Numbered from the stretch's first letter, positions 50,651-58,499 are shown. The stretch is DNA of 64,000 nt from Bacteroidales bacterium (GCA_017477245.1 JAFUWY010000036.1:1-64000); one strand, 5' to 3'. Numbers and translations are program-made. Notes: a model not told the origin generated them from the letters alone.

Positions 50651-51314
50651 CTCGCCAGGGGCAAAAAATACCCACAGCGCCCCTGGCAGCAGGAAAAAGC
50701 AGTTGCCAAGGGCGGAGAAAGGCCTCAGCGCCCCTGACGGCAGGAAAAAACAGTTACCGAGGGCGGAAAAGGCCCTCAGCGCCCCTAGCAGCGAGAAAAA
50801 GCAGTTGCCGAGGGCGAAGAAGGTCCTCAGCGCCCCTGGCAGCAGAAAAAAAACAGTTACCGAGGGCGGAGAAGGGCCCCAGTGCCCCTGGCGGCAGGAA
50901 AAAGCAGTTGCCGAGGGCGAAGAAGGCCATCAGCGCCCCTAGCAGCGGGAAAAAGCTGTTGCCGAGGGCGGAAAAGGCCCTCAGCGCCCCTGGCGGCAGG
51001 AAAAAGCAGTTGCCGAGGGCAGAGAAGGCCCTCTGCGCCCCTGGCAGCAGAAATAAACAGTTGCCAAGGGCAGAGAAGGCCCTCAGCGCCCCTGGCAGCG
51101 GGAAAAAGCAGTTGCCGAGGGCGAAGAAGGCCATCAGCGCCCCTGGCAGCAGAAATAAACAGTTGCCGAGGGCGGAAAAGGCCCTCAGCGCCCCTGGCAG
51201 CGAGAAAAAGCTGTTGCCGAGGGCGGAAAAGGCCCTCAGCGCCCCTGACGGCAGGAAAAAGCAGTTGCCAAGGGCGGAGAAAGGCCTCAGCGCCCCTGGC
51301 GGCAGGGATAACAG
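50651..51314 (+). repeat. 51-bp minisatellite, about thirteen units
   Basis: After a degenerate first unit, starts lie at 50702, 50753, 50804, 50856, 50907, 50958, 51009, 51060, 51111, 51162, 51213 and 51264. They are 51 bp apart except for one 52-bp unit. The core is GTTGCCGAGGGCGGA, then CCTCAGCGCCCCTGGCAGC and an A-rich spacer. The same unit occurs three times at 42291-42443. Confidence 0.92.
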
Positions 51315-51452
51315 TTCGAGCGGAGCGAGGCGTCGTCAGGCGCGTGCCGAAAAGAAGGAAGGAAGGAAAAGGAGAAGGAAAGGGAGGGAGGAGCGATGCG
51401 ACGACCGGAAGGCATCCGGCGCGAAGGCATCCCGGGGCCGGAGGCCGCAGGC

Positions 51453-51571
51453 CGGCAGAAGGGGGACGACGGCAGAAGGGGGACGACGGCAGAAAGGGGA
51501 CGACGGCAGCAAGGGGACGACGGCAGAAGGGGGACGACGGCAGAAGGGGGACGACGGCAGAAGGGGGACGG
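51453..51571 (+). repeat. 17-bp tandem repeat, about seven units
   Basis: GGCAGAAGGGGGACGAC repeats with period 17 and few changes. A run of purine-rich sequence leads into it. It ends about 25 bp before the tRNA terminator hairpin. Confidence 0.85.
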
Positions 51572-51595
51572 CAAAGCCGTGCGGGGGAATCGCGA

Positions 51596-51619
51596 AACGC
51601 CAGCAAAAATGCTGGCGTT
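51596..51619 (-). terminator. Hairpin after tRNA-Ser(CGA)
   Basis: AACGCCAGC (51596-51604) and GCTGGCGTT (51611-51619) form a perfect 9-bp stem with a 6-nt loop directly downstream of the tRNA on the minus strand. A T-run is in the loop and not after the stem, so processing or termination are both possible. Confidence 0.65.
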
Positions 51620-51623
51620 GATG

Positions 51624-51708
51624 CGGTGAGTGAGGGATTCGAACCCCCGGTACGTTGCCGTACACCTGTTTTCGAGGCAGGCTCCTTCAACCACTCGGAC
51701 AACTCACC
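51624..51708 (-). tRNA. tRNA-Ser (CGA)
   Basis: The acceptor GGTGAGT pairs with ACTCACC and the discriminator is G. The anticodon loop CTCGAAA gives anticodon CGA. A long variable arm (TGTACGGCAACGTACC) is diagnostic of serine tRNA, and the T-arm is GGGGGTTCGAATCCC. CCA is not encoded. The variable and T arms are identical to the second serine tRNA at 57394. Confidence 0.96.
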
Positions 51709-51722
51709 ATCGAATCGGACTA

Positions 51723-51730
51723 CAAAGGTA
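51723..51730 (-). promoter_or_regulatory. -7 box of tRNA-Ser(CGA)
   Basis: On the minus strand TACCTTTG ends 15 nt before the tRNA 5' end. No clear -33 element is seen. Confidence 0.6.
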
Positions 51731-51769
51731 GGAAAAAATCTCATTCTTCCATAATTTCGGCAAAAAACG

Positions 51770-51777
51770 TATATTTG
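51770..51777 (+). promoter_or_regulatory. -7 box of the STAS/alarmone operon
   Basis: TATATTTG stands 34 nt before the ATG at 51812. It is back to back with the tRNA-Ser promoter, about 40 nt away on the other strand. A -33 TTG is not obvious. Confidence 0.6.
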
Positions 51778-51811
51778 TAAGTTAAGACGATAAACAACCA
51801 TACCCGAAAAC

Positions 51812-52120
51812 ATGGAAATCAATATCACAAACAACGGCGACTCGATGGTCTGCACCCTCGCGGGACGGCTGGACACACCCGCTTCCCTGCAGGTTTCCAA
51901 GGACATCCAGCCCCTGCTGGACAACGCCGACAAGGAGATCATACTAGACTGCACCGACCTGGAGTACATCAGCAGCTCGGGCCTGCGGATCCTGCTCGGC
52001 ATCCGCAAGGAGACCGCCCGCAAGGGCGGCAAGGTGATCCTCAAGCACATCCGCGAGGAGATCCGCCAGGTCTTCCTGATGACCGGCTTCTACAACCTGT
52101 TCGAGATCCAGGATTCCTGA
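51812..52120 (+). CDS. STAS-domain anti-anti-sigma factor-like protein
   Basis: This 102-residue protein fits the SpoIIAA/RsbV fold: CTLAGRLDTPASLQV, then ILDCTDLEYISSSGLRILLG. One of Ser54-56 in the SSSGL segment is the expected phosphorylation site. The C-terminal strand is VFLMTGFYNLFEI. Such proteins are phosphorylated by an HATPase-type kinase and dephosphorylated by a PP2C phosphatase. Both activities are predicted in the last protein of this operon. Its stop overlaps the next start by one base (TGATGG). Confidence 0.92.
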   Translation: MEINITNNGDSMVCTLAGRLDTPASLQVSKDIQPLLDNADKEIILDCTDLEYISSSGLRILLGIRKETARKGGKVILKHIREEIRQVFLMTGFYNLFEIQDS

Positions 52121-53208
52121 TGGCGGACTACGGACTTGACCCGCACGGGAACCTCATCCTGGACGAGTACCGCCAGATGCGCCCGGCGCTGCAGAAGATG
52201 AAGGAGGTCGCACTCTCCATCATCCGGAAGGACATTGCCGACAAGAACCTCATGGTCACGGCGACGGAAGCCCGGGTGAAGGAGGAGGGCAGCCTGGCCG
52301 GCAAGCTTGCGCTCAAAGGCCACAAGTACGCCACGGCGCGGGACATCACCGACCTGCTGGGCGTACGCGTCATCACCTTCTACAGCGACGACGTGGACAA
52401 GATCGCAGCCATGGCCGAAAACCTCTTCTGGATCGACCGGGAGAACTCCGTGGACAAGCGCAAGATGCACCAGCTCGACAGTTTCGGCTACAACTCCCTG
52501 CACTACATCTGCCGCATCCCCGAATATCTCTACAAGGACCCGGACTTCCCGGAGATCAACGAGATCCGCTTCGAGCTCCAGATCCGCACCTCCCTGCAGC
52601 ATGTCTGGGCCACCCTCTACCACGACTCCGGCTACAAATCCGGCGTGGAGGTGCCCAGCCAGTACCTCCGGCAGATGAACCGCCTGGCCGGCATGCTCGA
52701 ACTGGCGGACGAGCAGTTCTGCGTGATCCGCCGCGACATCAACGACTACCGCCGCCGCGTGCAGTCGCTCGTCTCCGACGGCCGCCTGGAGGAAGTCGCG
52801 CTCGACGGCGACACGTTCAAGAGCTACCTCGCGATGCAGCCCTTCGACACCCTCAACCGCCGGATCGCCGCCCTCAACCAGGCGGAGATCCAGGAAGTCC
52901 CCCTGCAGCGCTACCTCCCCGTCCTCAAGGACCTGGGCATGACCACCCTCGGAGACGTGGAGCAGATGATCCGGGGCGGCCAGGAGGACGCCTACCGGCT
53001 GGCCTCCTACCAGCTCGGCGTGACCGACATCGACATCATCACCTCCGCCGTGGCCATCCAGAACCTCTGCATCGTCACCATCCTGCGCAACGGCGGCGGC
53101 AAGCCCGGCCTGCAGTCCCTGTTCGACACGATCAACGGCCAGTCCGAGGCCAACGCATCCCTGGCAGAGATGATTTACCATCAGGCAGAAAACCTCAAAC
53201 TAATCTGA
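52120..53208 (+). CDS. RelA/SpoT-type nucleotidyltransferase domain protein (small alarmone synthetase-like)
   Basis: This 362-residue protein has the (p)ppGpp synthetase fold at about residues 25-205. ITDLLGVRVITFYSDDVDKI contains the metal-binding Asp, DSFGYNSLHYICRIP the GYxSxH substrate segment, and EIRFELQIRTSLQHVWATLYHD the catalytic Glu and QIRT motif. A helical region of about 150 residues follows that I do not recognise. There is no HD hydrolase domain in this protein, but one is encoded two genes later. The synthetase probably makes ppGpp-like alarmones in response to a signal relayed within the operon. Confidence 0.88.
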   Translation: MADYGLDPHGNLILDEYRQMRPALQKMKEVALSIIRKDIADKNLMVTATEARVKEEGSLAGKLALKGHKYATARDITDLLGVRVITFYSDDVDKIAAMAENLFWIDRENSVDKRKMHQLDSFGYNSLHYICRIPEYLYKDPDFPEINEIRFELQIRTSLQHVWATLYHDSGYKSGVEVPSQYLRQMNRLAGMLELADEQFCVIRRDINDYRRRVQSLVSDGRLEEVALDGDTFKSYLAMQPFDTLNRRIAALNQAEIQEVPLQRYLPVLKDLGMTTLGDVEQMIRGGQEDAYRLASYQLGVTDIDIITSAVAIQNLCIVTILRNGGGKPGLQSLFDTINGQSEANASLAEMIYHQAENLKLI

Positions 53209-53211
53209 CCC

Positions 53212-53868
53212 ATGCAAACCCAAGAGAAATTCGTCATCACCATCAGCCGCGAACTCGGCTCCGGCGGCCGGACCATCGGCCGCAAGCTCGCCGGGAAGCT
53301 CGGCGTGCGATACTGCGACAAGCTTCTGGTCCAGTCCCTGGTCGAGAAGTTCAACCTGACCACCTATGAGATCGAGAAGATCAAGGGCCAGAAGAAAAAC
53401 TGGCTGTCCGACTTCCTCGACAAGGTGGCCCCCATCCCCCGGGCCGACCTGATGATCGGCCCGCGCGCCGCGGCCACCGAGAACCCGTATCCCCACCATA
53501 CCACCTCCGACGAGCTCTTCGCTGCGGAGACCGAGATCCTCAATGCCATCGCGGACGAGGCATCCTGCGTCATCGCCGGCCGCTCCGGATTCTTCGTCCT
53601 GAAAGACCGGCCCAACAAGCTCGACATCCTGATCCGTGCGCCGCGCGAGGAGCGCATCGCGCGCGTCATGCGCAGGCAGAACGTCTCGCAGGAGGAAGCG
53701 GCGACCCTCATCGACAGCGTCGACGCAGGGCGCGACAACTTCGTCAAGCACTTCGCCGGCGTGAGCCGGTACGACGCCCGCAACTACGACCTCGTCCTGA
53801 ATGTCGGCGGGATGAGCGAAGACGATGCCGTGGAGATCATCCTGGACTACATCAAGCACAGCGCATAA
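53212..53868 (+). CDS. Cytidylate kinase-like family protein
   Basis: This 218-residue protein begins KFVITISRELGSGGRTIGRKL, a P-loop with the GSGG arrangement of the cytidylate-kinase-like family (PF13189). YCDKLLVQSLVEKFNL, CVIAGRSGFFVL and IRAPREERIARVMRRQ (lid-type basic segment) follow. It is distinct from housekeeping Cmk. The natural substrate is unknown. Position between an alarmone synthetase and an HD hydrolase suggests a nucleotide-related role in the same pathway. The last base of its stop overlaps the next ATG. Confidence 0.85.
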   Translation: MQTQEKFVITISRELGSGGRTIGRKLAGKLGVRYCDKLLVQSLVEKFNLTTYEIEKIKGQKKNWLSDFLDKVAPIPRADLMIGPRAAATENPYPHHTTSDELFAAETEILNAIADEASCVIAGRSGFFVLKDRPNKLDILIRAPREERIARVMRRQNVSQEEAATLIDSVDAGRDNFVKHFAGVSRYDARNYDLVLNVGGMSEDDAVEIILDYIKHSA

Positions 53869-55268
53869 TGGCCAACCGTCCCCTCGACACGCACCTGCTG
53901 GACAGGGCCATCGGCTTCGCCGTGCAGGCGCACGCCGGGACGGAGCGCCGCGGCAAGGGTTACCCCTATATCCTCCATCCGCTCGAGGCTGCCGCCATCG
54001 CGGCCACGATCACGCCGGACCAGGAGATCCTCGCGGCCGCCGTCCTGCACGACACCGTCGAGGACACGGACGTGACCGTCGAAGCGCTCCGCGCCGAGTT
54101 CGGCGACCGGATCGCCGAACTGGTGGCCGCGGAGAGCGACGACCCGATGGAGCATCTCCCCGCCTCGGCCAGCTGGCACACCCGCAAGCAGGCCGCGATC
54201 GACCGGCTGGCCCGGGCATCGCACGACGCCAAGATCGTGGCGATGGGAGACAAACTCTCCAACATGCGCGCGATCGCGCAGGACTATGCCGCCCGGGGCG
54301 AAGAACTGTGGAAGATCTTCCACGTCACCGACCGCCGGGAGCACGAGTGGCACTACCGCGGCCTCGCCGCCTCGCTCTCCGAGCTCTCCGGCACGGCCGC
54401 CTACCAGGAGTTCGTCCGCCTCATCGACGAGGTGTTCAGCCAGCCCGTCCGCATCGACCTCGCGGACTACGAGCCCGCCGGCGAAGGAGCCAACGGCAGC
54501 AGCTACAACCACCGCACCGACCCGGACGTTATGCTCAAGCTCTACAAGCCCGGGGTCACCCGGCAGCCGATGGACGAAGTCAACGTGGCCCGCAAGGTGT
54601 TCGAAACCGGCATCCCGACGCCCGAACCGGGCGAGCTCGTGACCGACGGGGAGCGGCTCGGCATCCGCTTCCGCCGCATCCCCGGCAAGGTGTCCTTCTC
54701 CCGCGCCATCGGCGAGGATCCTTCCCGCGTGGGCGAATTCGCCACCCTGTTCGCGCAGATGTGCCGTCAACTGCACGCTACCCGCCTCGACACCTCGCGT
54801 TTCGAGAACGTCAAGGACCGCTACCTGCGGCTGCTCGACGAGAATCCTTTCTTCACCGATTTCCAGAAACGCCGGATCGTGAAGTTCATCCGCCAGGCGC
54901 CGGACGCCGACACGGCCCTCCACGGCGACCTGCAGTTCAGCAACGTCATCTTCGCCGGGGACAAGCGCTACTTCATCGACCTCGGAGACTTCTGCTACGG
55001 GCATCCCCTGTTCGACCTCGGGATGGTCTACCTGTGCAGCAAGCTGAGCAGCGAAGACTTCATCCGCGAGACCTACCACATGGACAAGTCCACCGCCATC
55101 GCGTTCTGGGACGCCTTCGTGCCCACCTACTTCGGGCCGGACGCCGACCCGCAGGCCATTGAGCGCGAAGTCCGAATCTATGCCGGCCTCAAGACCCTGA
55201 TCATCGAACGCGACACCCGCTGCCCGATGCCCGAGTTCCGCGCTGCCCTCGAGCCCCTTTTCAAATAG
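53868..55268 (+). CDS. Fusion of RSH-type HD hydrolase and aminoglycoside-phosphotransferase-like kinase
   Basis: This 466-residue protein has an N-terminal HD domain (about 5-190) of the SpoT/MESH1 kind: RGKGYPYILHPLEAAAIAA, AAAVLHDTVEDTDVTVEAL, FGDRIAELVAAESDD and VAMGDKLSNMRAI. The last part has the metal and catalytic acids. From about 205 it has a phosphotransferase fold, with the Lys-containing LKLYKPGVTRQPMDEVNVAR, catalytic DTALHGDLQFSNVIF (HGDxxxxN, about 347) and YFIDLGDFCYGHPLFDLG as the metal-binding DxD-like segment. It should remove alarmone phosphate and phosphorylate an unknown substrate. The fusion and its place in this operon are unusual. Confidence 0.86.
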   Translation: MANRPLDTHLLDRAIGFAVQAHAGTERRGKGYPYILHPLEAAAIAATITPDQEILAAAVLHDTVEDTDVTVEALRAEFGDRIAELVAAESDDPMEHLPASASWHTRKQAAIDRLARASHDAKIVAMGDKLSNMRAIAQDYAARGEELWKIFHVTDRREHEWHYRGLAASLSELSGTAAYQEFVRLIDEVFSQPVRIDLADYEPAGEGANGSSYNHRTDPDVMLKLYKPGVTRQPMDEVNVARKVFETGIPTPEPGELVTDGERLGIRFRRIPGKVSFSRAIGEDPSRVGEFATLFAQMCRQLHATRLDTSRFENVKDRYLRLLDENPFFTDFQKRRIVKFIRQAPDADTALHGDLQFSNVIFAGDKRYFIDLGDFCYGHPLFDLGMVYLCSKLSSEDFIRETYHMDKSTAIAFWDAFVPTYFGPDADPQAIEREVRIYAGLKTLIIERDTRCPMPEFRAALEPLFK

Positions 55269-55274
55269 ACACCC

Positions 55275-57350
55275 ATGAGAGTCAAGAATACATTCCGGCG
55301 CCTGTTCGCCATCCACGGCCTCGCGTTCATCCTGGTCGTAGCCACGCTGCTGGAGGCCACATCCCTCATCCAGTACCACTTCATGAAGAAGGGCATGCTG
55401 GAAGAAGCCGACCGGCGCGCCGAGAGCGAGCTCGCCATCGCGCGGCTCCAGATCGAGAAGGTGACCAGTTCCGTGGAGTCCACCGTCCGGAACACCGCTT
55501 GGGCCCTGACCGACACGCTCTCCCATCCGGAAGTCCTCAACGTCTACATCCGCAAGATGCTGGACACCAATCCCACCATCATCGATGCCGGCATGGCCTT
55601 CGTCTCGGATTATTACCCCGCGAAGGGCCATTGGTTCGAGCCGCTCATCGCCCGCCGGACGGACGGTTCCTACGAAGAGATGGTCCTGGGGTCCGAGTCG
55701 CACGATTACTTCCAGACGGACTGGTTCCAGAAAGGCCTCCAGGCTGAGGAAGGCTATTGGAGCGAGCCCTATTTCGACGAAAGCGGCGGCCGGACGACCC
55801 TGGTCAGCTATTCCTTCCCCCTGCGTGACCCGTCGGGAGCGACGGTGGGTGTCGTCGTCGCGGACCTCTCCCTGGCCTGGCTCACCGAAATGATCGTCGG
55901 CGTGCAGCCCTACCCCGACTCCTTCGGCACGATCACCAGCCGCGAAGGCAAGCTGATGGCCGCCCCGGCGGAGACGCTCCGGGTAGCCAACCCCCTGCGC
56001 TACGAGTCCCAGATCGAGAATACCGGATGGAATTTGTCCATCGTCCTCCCCGAGAAAGAAGTCTACGGCAACGCCAACCGCATCGGCGGCCTGGTCCTGC
56101 TCCTGCAGTTGGTCGGCCTCGCACTGCTCGGCCTGATCCTCCACCGCACCGCGCGCAACCTCTACAAGCTCAAGAGCGTCTCCGAGACCAAGGAGAAGAT
56201 CGAGAACGAACTCCGCATCGCCAGCAACATCCAGATGGCGATGCTTCCGAAGATCTTCCCGCCCTACCCGGACCGCCAGGACATCGACATCTTCGCCTCC
56301 CTCGTGCCCGCCAAGGAAGTCGGCGGCGACCTGTTCGACTATTTCATCCGCGACGAGCGGCTCTATTTCTGCATCGGCGACGTCTCCGGCAAGGGCGTGC
56401 CCGCCTCGCTGGTGATGGCGGTCACGCGCAGCCTCTTCCGCACCGTGTCCGGCCACGAGATCTATCCCGCCCGGATCGTCTCGCACATGAACGACTCGAT
56501 GTCGGAGGGCAACGACAACAACATGTTCGTCACCTTCTTCGTCGGCGTGCTGGACATGACGACCGGCGTGCTGCGCTATTGCAATGCCGGGCACAACGCT
56601 CCCCTGCTGCTGCACGACGGAGCCGTGACGCCCGTCAGCGTGAAGCCCAACCTCCCGCTCGGCGTGGCCGGCGGCATGCGTTTCGTCCAGCAGGAGATGA
56701 CGGTGCCTTCCGGCAGCGCCCTGTTCCTCTACACGGACGGACTGACCGAGGCGGAGAACGCCCGCCACGAGCTGTTCAGCGAGCGGCGCCTGCTCAAGGT
56801 GGCTGCCGACGTGAGCACCCTCAGCGCCCGCGAGCAGGTGGCCGGCATCCACGAGGCGGTGCGCCGGCATGTCAAGGACGCGCCGCAGAGCGACGACCTG
56901 ACGATGCTCTGCATCCGCTACCTGGGCCAGCCCGAACAGGTGAGCGACCGCCACCTCATCCTGCACAACGACATCCAGCAGATCCCCCAGCTGGCCGATT
57001 TCGTGGAGACCATCGCCGAGGAGTCCGGCCTCAGCCAGCCCCTCGCCATGAGCCTCAACCTGGCGCTGGAAGAAGCCGTCACCAATGTGATCGTGTATGC
57101 CTACCCGGAGGGGACGGACGGGCTCGTGGACATCGAAGCCATCATCCGCAAGGACCTCATCCGCTTCATCATCAGCGACAGCGGACAGCCGTTCGACCCC
57201 ACCCAGGTCGAGGCCGTGGACATCAACCTGCCGCTGGACGAGCGCCCGATCGGCGGCCTGGGCATCCACCTCGTCCGCAGCATCATGGACGAAGTCTCCT
57301 ACGAACGCGTCGACGGCAAGAACCACCTCTACCTCATCAAGAAACTGTAG
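55275..57350 (+). CDS. Sensor / PP2C phosphatase / HATPase protein (RsbU-like with fused switch kinase)
   Basis: This 691-residue protein has a first membrane span (about 12-32), a periplasmic dCache-like sensor (about 40-260) and a second span (about 272-292). The SpoIIE-type PP2C domain (about 310-545) shows IASNIQMAMLPK, VPAKEVGGDLFDYF, CIGDVSGKGVPASLVMA and YCNAGHNAPLLL, with the metal-binding Asp and Gly residues. From about 560 there is an RsbW-type HATPase with LNLALEEAVTNVIVYAYP (N box), IISDSGQPFDP (G1) and GGLGIHLVRSIMD (G2). Phosphatase and kinase are thus on one chain. The STAS protein four genes upstream is the obvious substrate for both. Confidence 0.92.
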   Translation: MRVKNTFRRLFAIHGLAFILVVATLLEATSLIQYHFMKKGMLEEADRRAESELAIARLQIEKVTSSVESTVRNTAWALTDTLSHPEVLNVYIRKMLDTNPTIIDAGMAFVSDYYPAKGHWFEPLIARRTDGSYEEMVLGSESHDYFQTDWFQKGLQAEEGYWSEPYFDESGGRTTLVSYSFPLRDPSGATVGVVVADLSLAWLTEMIVGVQPYPDSFGTITSREGKLMAAPAETLRVANPLRYESQIENTGWNLSIVLPEKEVYGNANRIGGLVLLLQLVGLALLGLILHRTARNLYKLKSVSETKEKIENELRIASNIQMAMLPKIFPPYPDRQDIDIFASLVPAKEVGGDLFDYFIRDERLYFCIGDVSGKGVPASLVMAVTRSLFRTVSGHEIYPARIVSHMNDSMSEGNDNNMFVTFFVGVLDMTTGVLRYCNAGHNAPLLLHDGAVTPVSVKPNLPLGVAGGMRFVQQEMTVPSGSALFLYTDGLTEAENARHELFSERRLLKVAADVSTLSAREQVAGIHEAVRRHVKDAPQSDDLTMLCIRYLGQPEQVSDRHLILHNDIQQIPQLADFVETIAEESGLSQPLAMSLNLALEEAVTNVIVYAYPEGTDGLVDIEAIIRKDLIRFIISDSGQPFDPTQVEAVDINLPLDERPIGGLGIHLVRSIMDEVSYERVDGKNHLYLIKKL

Positions 57351-57362
57351 GGCCTACGCGAA

Positions 57363-57389
57363 AGAAGCAGCGCTCGATGCGCTGCTTCT
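57363..57389. terminator. Bidirectional hairpin between the phosphatase gene and tRNA-Ser(TGA)
   Basis: AGAAGCAGCGC (57363-57373) pairs perfectly with GCGCTGCTTCT (57379-57389) over a 5-nt loop. On the minus strand it is followed by TTTCG, directly after the tRNA. It can end transcripts arriving from both sides. Confidence 0.8.
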
Positions 57390-57393
57390 GAAG

Positions 57394-57478
57394 CGGAGGC
57401 GGAGGGATTCGAACCCCCGGTACGTTGCCGTACAACAGTTTTCAAGACTGCCGCCATCGACCACTCGGCCACACCTCC
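57394..57478 (-). tRNA. tRNA-Ser (TGA)
   Basis: The acceptor GGAGGTG pairs with CGCCTCC (one G-T pair) and the discriminator is G. The loop CTTGAAA gives anticodon TGA. The long variable arm TGTACGGCAACGTACC and the T-arm are the same as in the serine tRNA at 51624. CCA is not encoded. Confidence 0.96.
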
Positions 57479-57490
57479 GGAAAGGGGCTG

Positions 57491-57521
57491 CAAAGATAGC
57501 AATAATTCGATTCCGGGTCAA
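57491..57521 (-). promoter_or_regulatory. Promoter of tRNA-Ser(TGA), -33 element inside a dispersed repeat
   Basis: On the minus strand TATCTTTG (57498-57491) is the -7 box and TTG (57521-57519) lies 20 nt upstream. That TTG is the loop of the palindromic repeat head at 57509-57535, so the repeat contributes part of the promoter. Confidence 0.75.
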
Positions 57522-57535
57522 GCCCGGAATGACGG
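57509..57535 (+). repeat. Palindromic repeat head of the second stem type
   Basis: GATTCCGGG, TCAAG, CCCGGAAT and GACGG form one head without tail units. The stem differs from the common form (ATTCGCCGG / CCGGCGAAT) by changes that keep every base pair. It ends one base before the stop codon of lspA. Confidence 0.85.
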
Positions 57536-58087
57536 CTATGCCTTCTTCTCGTCCTTGGCGAAGAACCTCCACTGGAACAGGACCAGGTAGAACGCGCCGA
57601 CCGTCACGCAGGAGTCGGCGAAGTTGAATACTGGACTGAAGAAGATCACACGTGCGCCGTCCCGGATGATCGGGAAGAAGAACATGTCGACCACCTTGCC
57701 GAACATGAACGGGGCATAGTCCCAGATCAAGCCATAGAAGAGGCAGTCGATGATGTTGCCCACGGCGCCGGCCGTGATCAGCGTCAGGCCGACCAGCACA
57801 CCCGTCGGGGTCGTTCCTTTCTTATTCAAGGAACGGATCCACCAGATCAGGAAGCCGCTGAGGATGATGCGGAAGAGCGAGAGGAGGAACTTGCCGACCT
57901 GTCCGCCGAAGGACATGCCGAAAGCCATCCCCTCGTTCTCCACGAAGCACAGACGGAACCACTCCCCGATCACGTAGATCTGCTCGCCGAGCTCCATGTT
58001 GGTCTTGACCAGGTATTTGATGACCTGGTCGATGACGACGAGCACGACGCCCAGTATGAGGAGGAGGGTCCCCCGTTTGGTTTTCAT
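57536..58087 (-). CDS. lspA: Lipoprotein signal peptidase (signal peptidase II)
   Basis: The start is the ATG at 58085-58087 (KTKRGTLLLILGVVLVVIDQ). An upstream in-frame ATG lies inside the dksA-like gene. The 183-residue protein has four membrane spans and both catalytic aspartates, in GAVGNIIDCLF (about 113) and NFADSCVTVGAFYL (about 156). FVENEGMAFGMSF is the other conserved block. It removes signal peptides from lipoproteins, of which this window encodes several. The gap to the previous gene is 1 bp, and the three-gene order ileS, dksA-like, lspA is usual in Bacteroidota. Confidence 0.96.
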   Translation of the reverse strand: MKTKRGTLLLILGVVLVVIDQVIKYLVKTNMELGEQIYVIGEWFRLCFVENEGMAFGMSFGGQVGKFLLSLFRIILSGFLIWWIRSLNKKGTTPTGVLVGLTLITAGAVGNIIDCLFYGLIWDYAPFMFGKVVDMFFFPIIRDGARVIFFSPVFNFADSCVTVGAFYLVLFQWRFFAKDEKKA

Positions 58088-58088
58088 A

Positions 58089-58487
58089 TCAATTCTTACC
58101 TTGCTTGGCAAGCATCTCCTTGGCCTCGACGGTCAGGGTGGCGTGCGGGACCAGGCGGAGGCGCTCCTTGGGGATGAGCTTGCCGGTCACGCGGCAGATG
58201 CCGTAGCTCTTGTTTTCGATGCGGACCAGGGCGGCCTCGAGGTTCTGGATGAACTTGTACTGGCGCTGCGCCATCTGGCTGGCTTCCTCCTTGGAGAGCT
58301 GGAACGCTCCGTCGTCCTCGACGGTCCGGAAGGAAGGCGTTGTGTCCTCGATATCGTTGGTGCCGTTGTGCATCACGATGTGACGGAGGGTGTTGTACTC
58401 TGCTTTCGCCTTGGCGAGCTTCTCTTCGATGATGGCCTTGAACTCGGCGAGTTCGGCATCAGAATAGCGTGTCTTAGTTTCTGCCAT
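58089..58487 (-). CDS. TraR/DksA family regulator
   Basis: This 132-residue protein has the coiled-coil N-terminal part (FKAIIEEKLAKAKAEYNTLR) and DDGAFQLSKEEASQMAQRQ. The degenerate zinc-finger region SYGICRVTGKLIPKERLRLV ends in PHATLTVEAKE. Only one of the four zinc cysteines remains, which is usual for the Bacteroidota version. It should bind RNA polymerase through the secondary channel and act with ppGpp. That link is of interest because a complete alarmone operon lies next door. It is co-transcribed with ileS (12 bp gap). Confidence 0.92.
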   Translation of the reverse strand: MAETKTRYSDAELAEFKAIIEEKLAKAKAEYNTLRHIVMHNGTNDIEDTTPSFRTVEDDGAFQLSKEEASQMAQRQYKFIQNLEAALVRIENKSYGICRVTGKLIPKERLRLVPHATLTVEAKEMLAKQGKN

Positions 58488-58499
58488 GACTATGAAAGG

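Larger units (their letters stand above)
50146..51623. other. Repeat-rich gene-free interval between the hydrolase gene and tRNA-Ser(CGA)
   Basis: About 1.5 kb hold no supported gene. Long open frames on both strands follow the 51-bp array, whose period is a multiple of three, and have no start context or family features. The interval contains a GTCCGCC-type repeat, a cluster of GTTTCCCA inverted repeats, thirteen units of the 51-bp repeat, a purine-rich stretch (about 51345-51395) and a 17-bp tandem repeat. Confidence 0.7.

Noticed and set aside
50651-51314. CRISPR array
   Set aside because: The units are tandem with no unique spacers, and no cas gene is present.
49771-51621. 616-codon plus-strand and 397-codon minus-strand open frames through the 51-bp array
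   Set aside because: The 51-bp period is divisible by three, which keeps every frame free of stops. Translations are simple 17-residue repeats, there is no signal peptide or credible start, and the minus frame also runs through a tRNA gene.
53847-57326. 1159-codon minus-strand open frame opposite the signalling operon
   Set aside because: It mirrors the HD/kinase fusion and the phosphatase gene, whose motifs are all on the plus strand.
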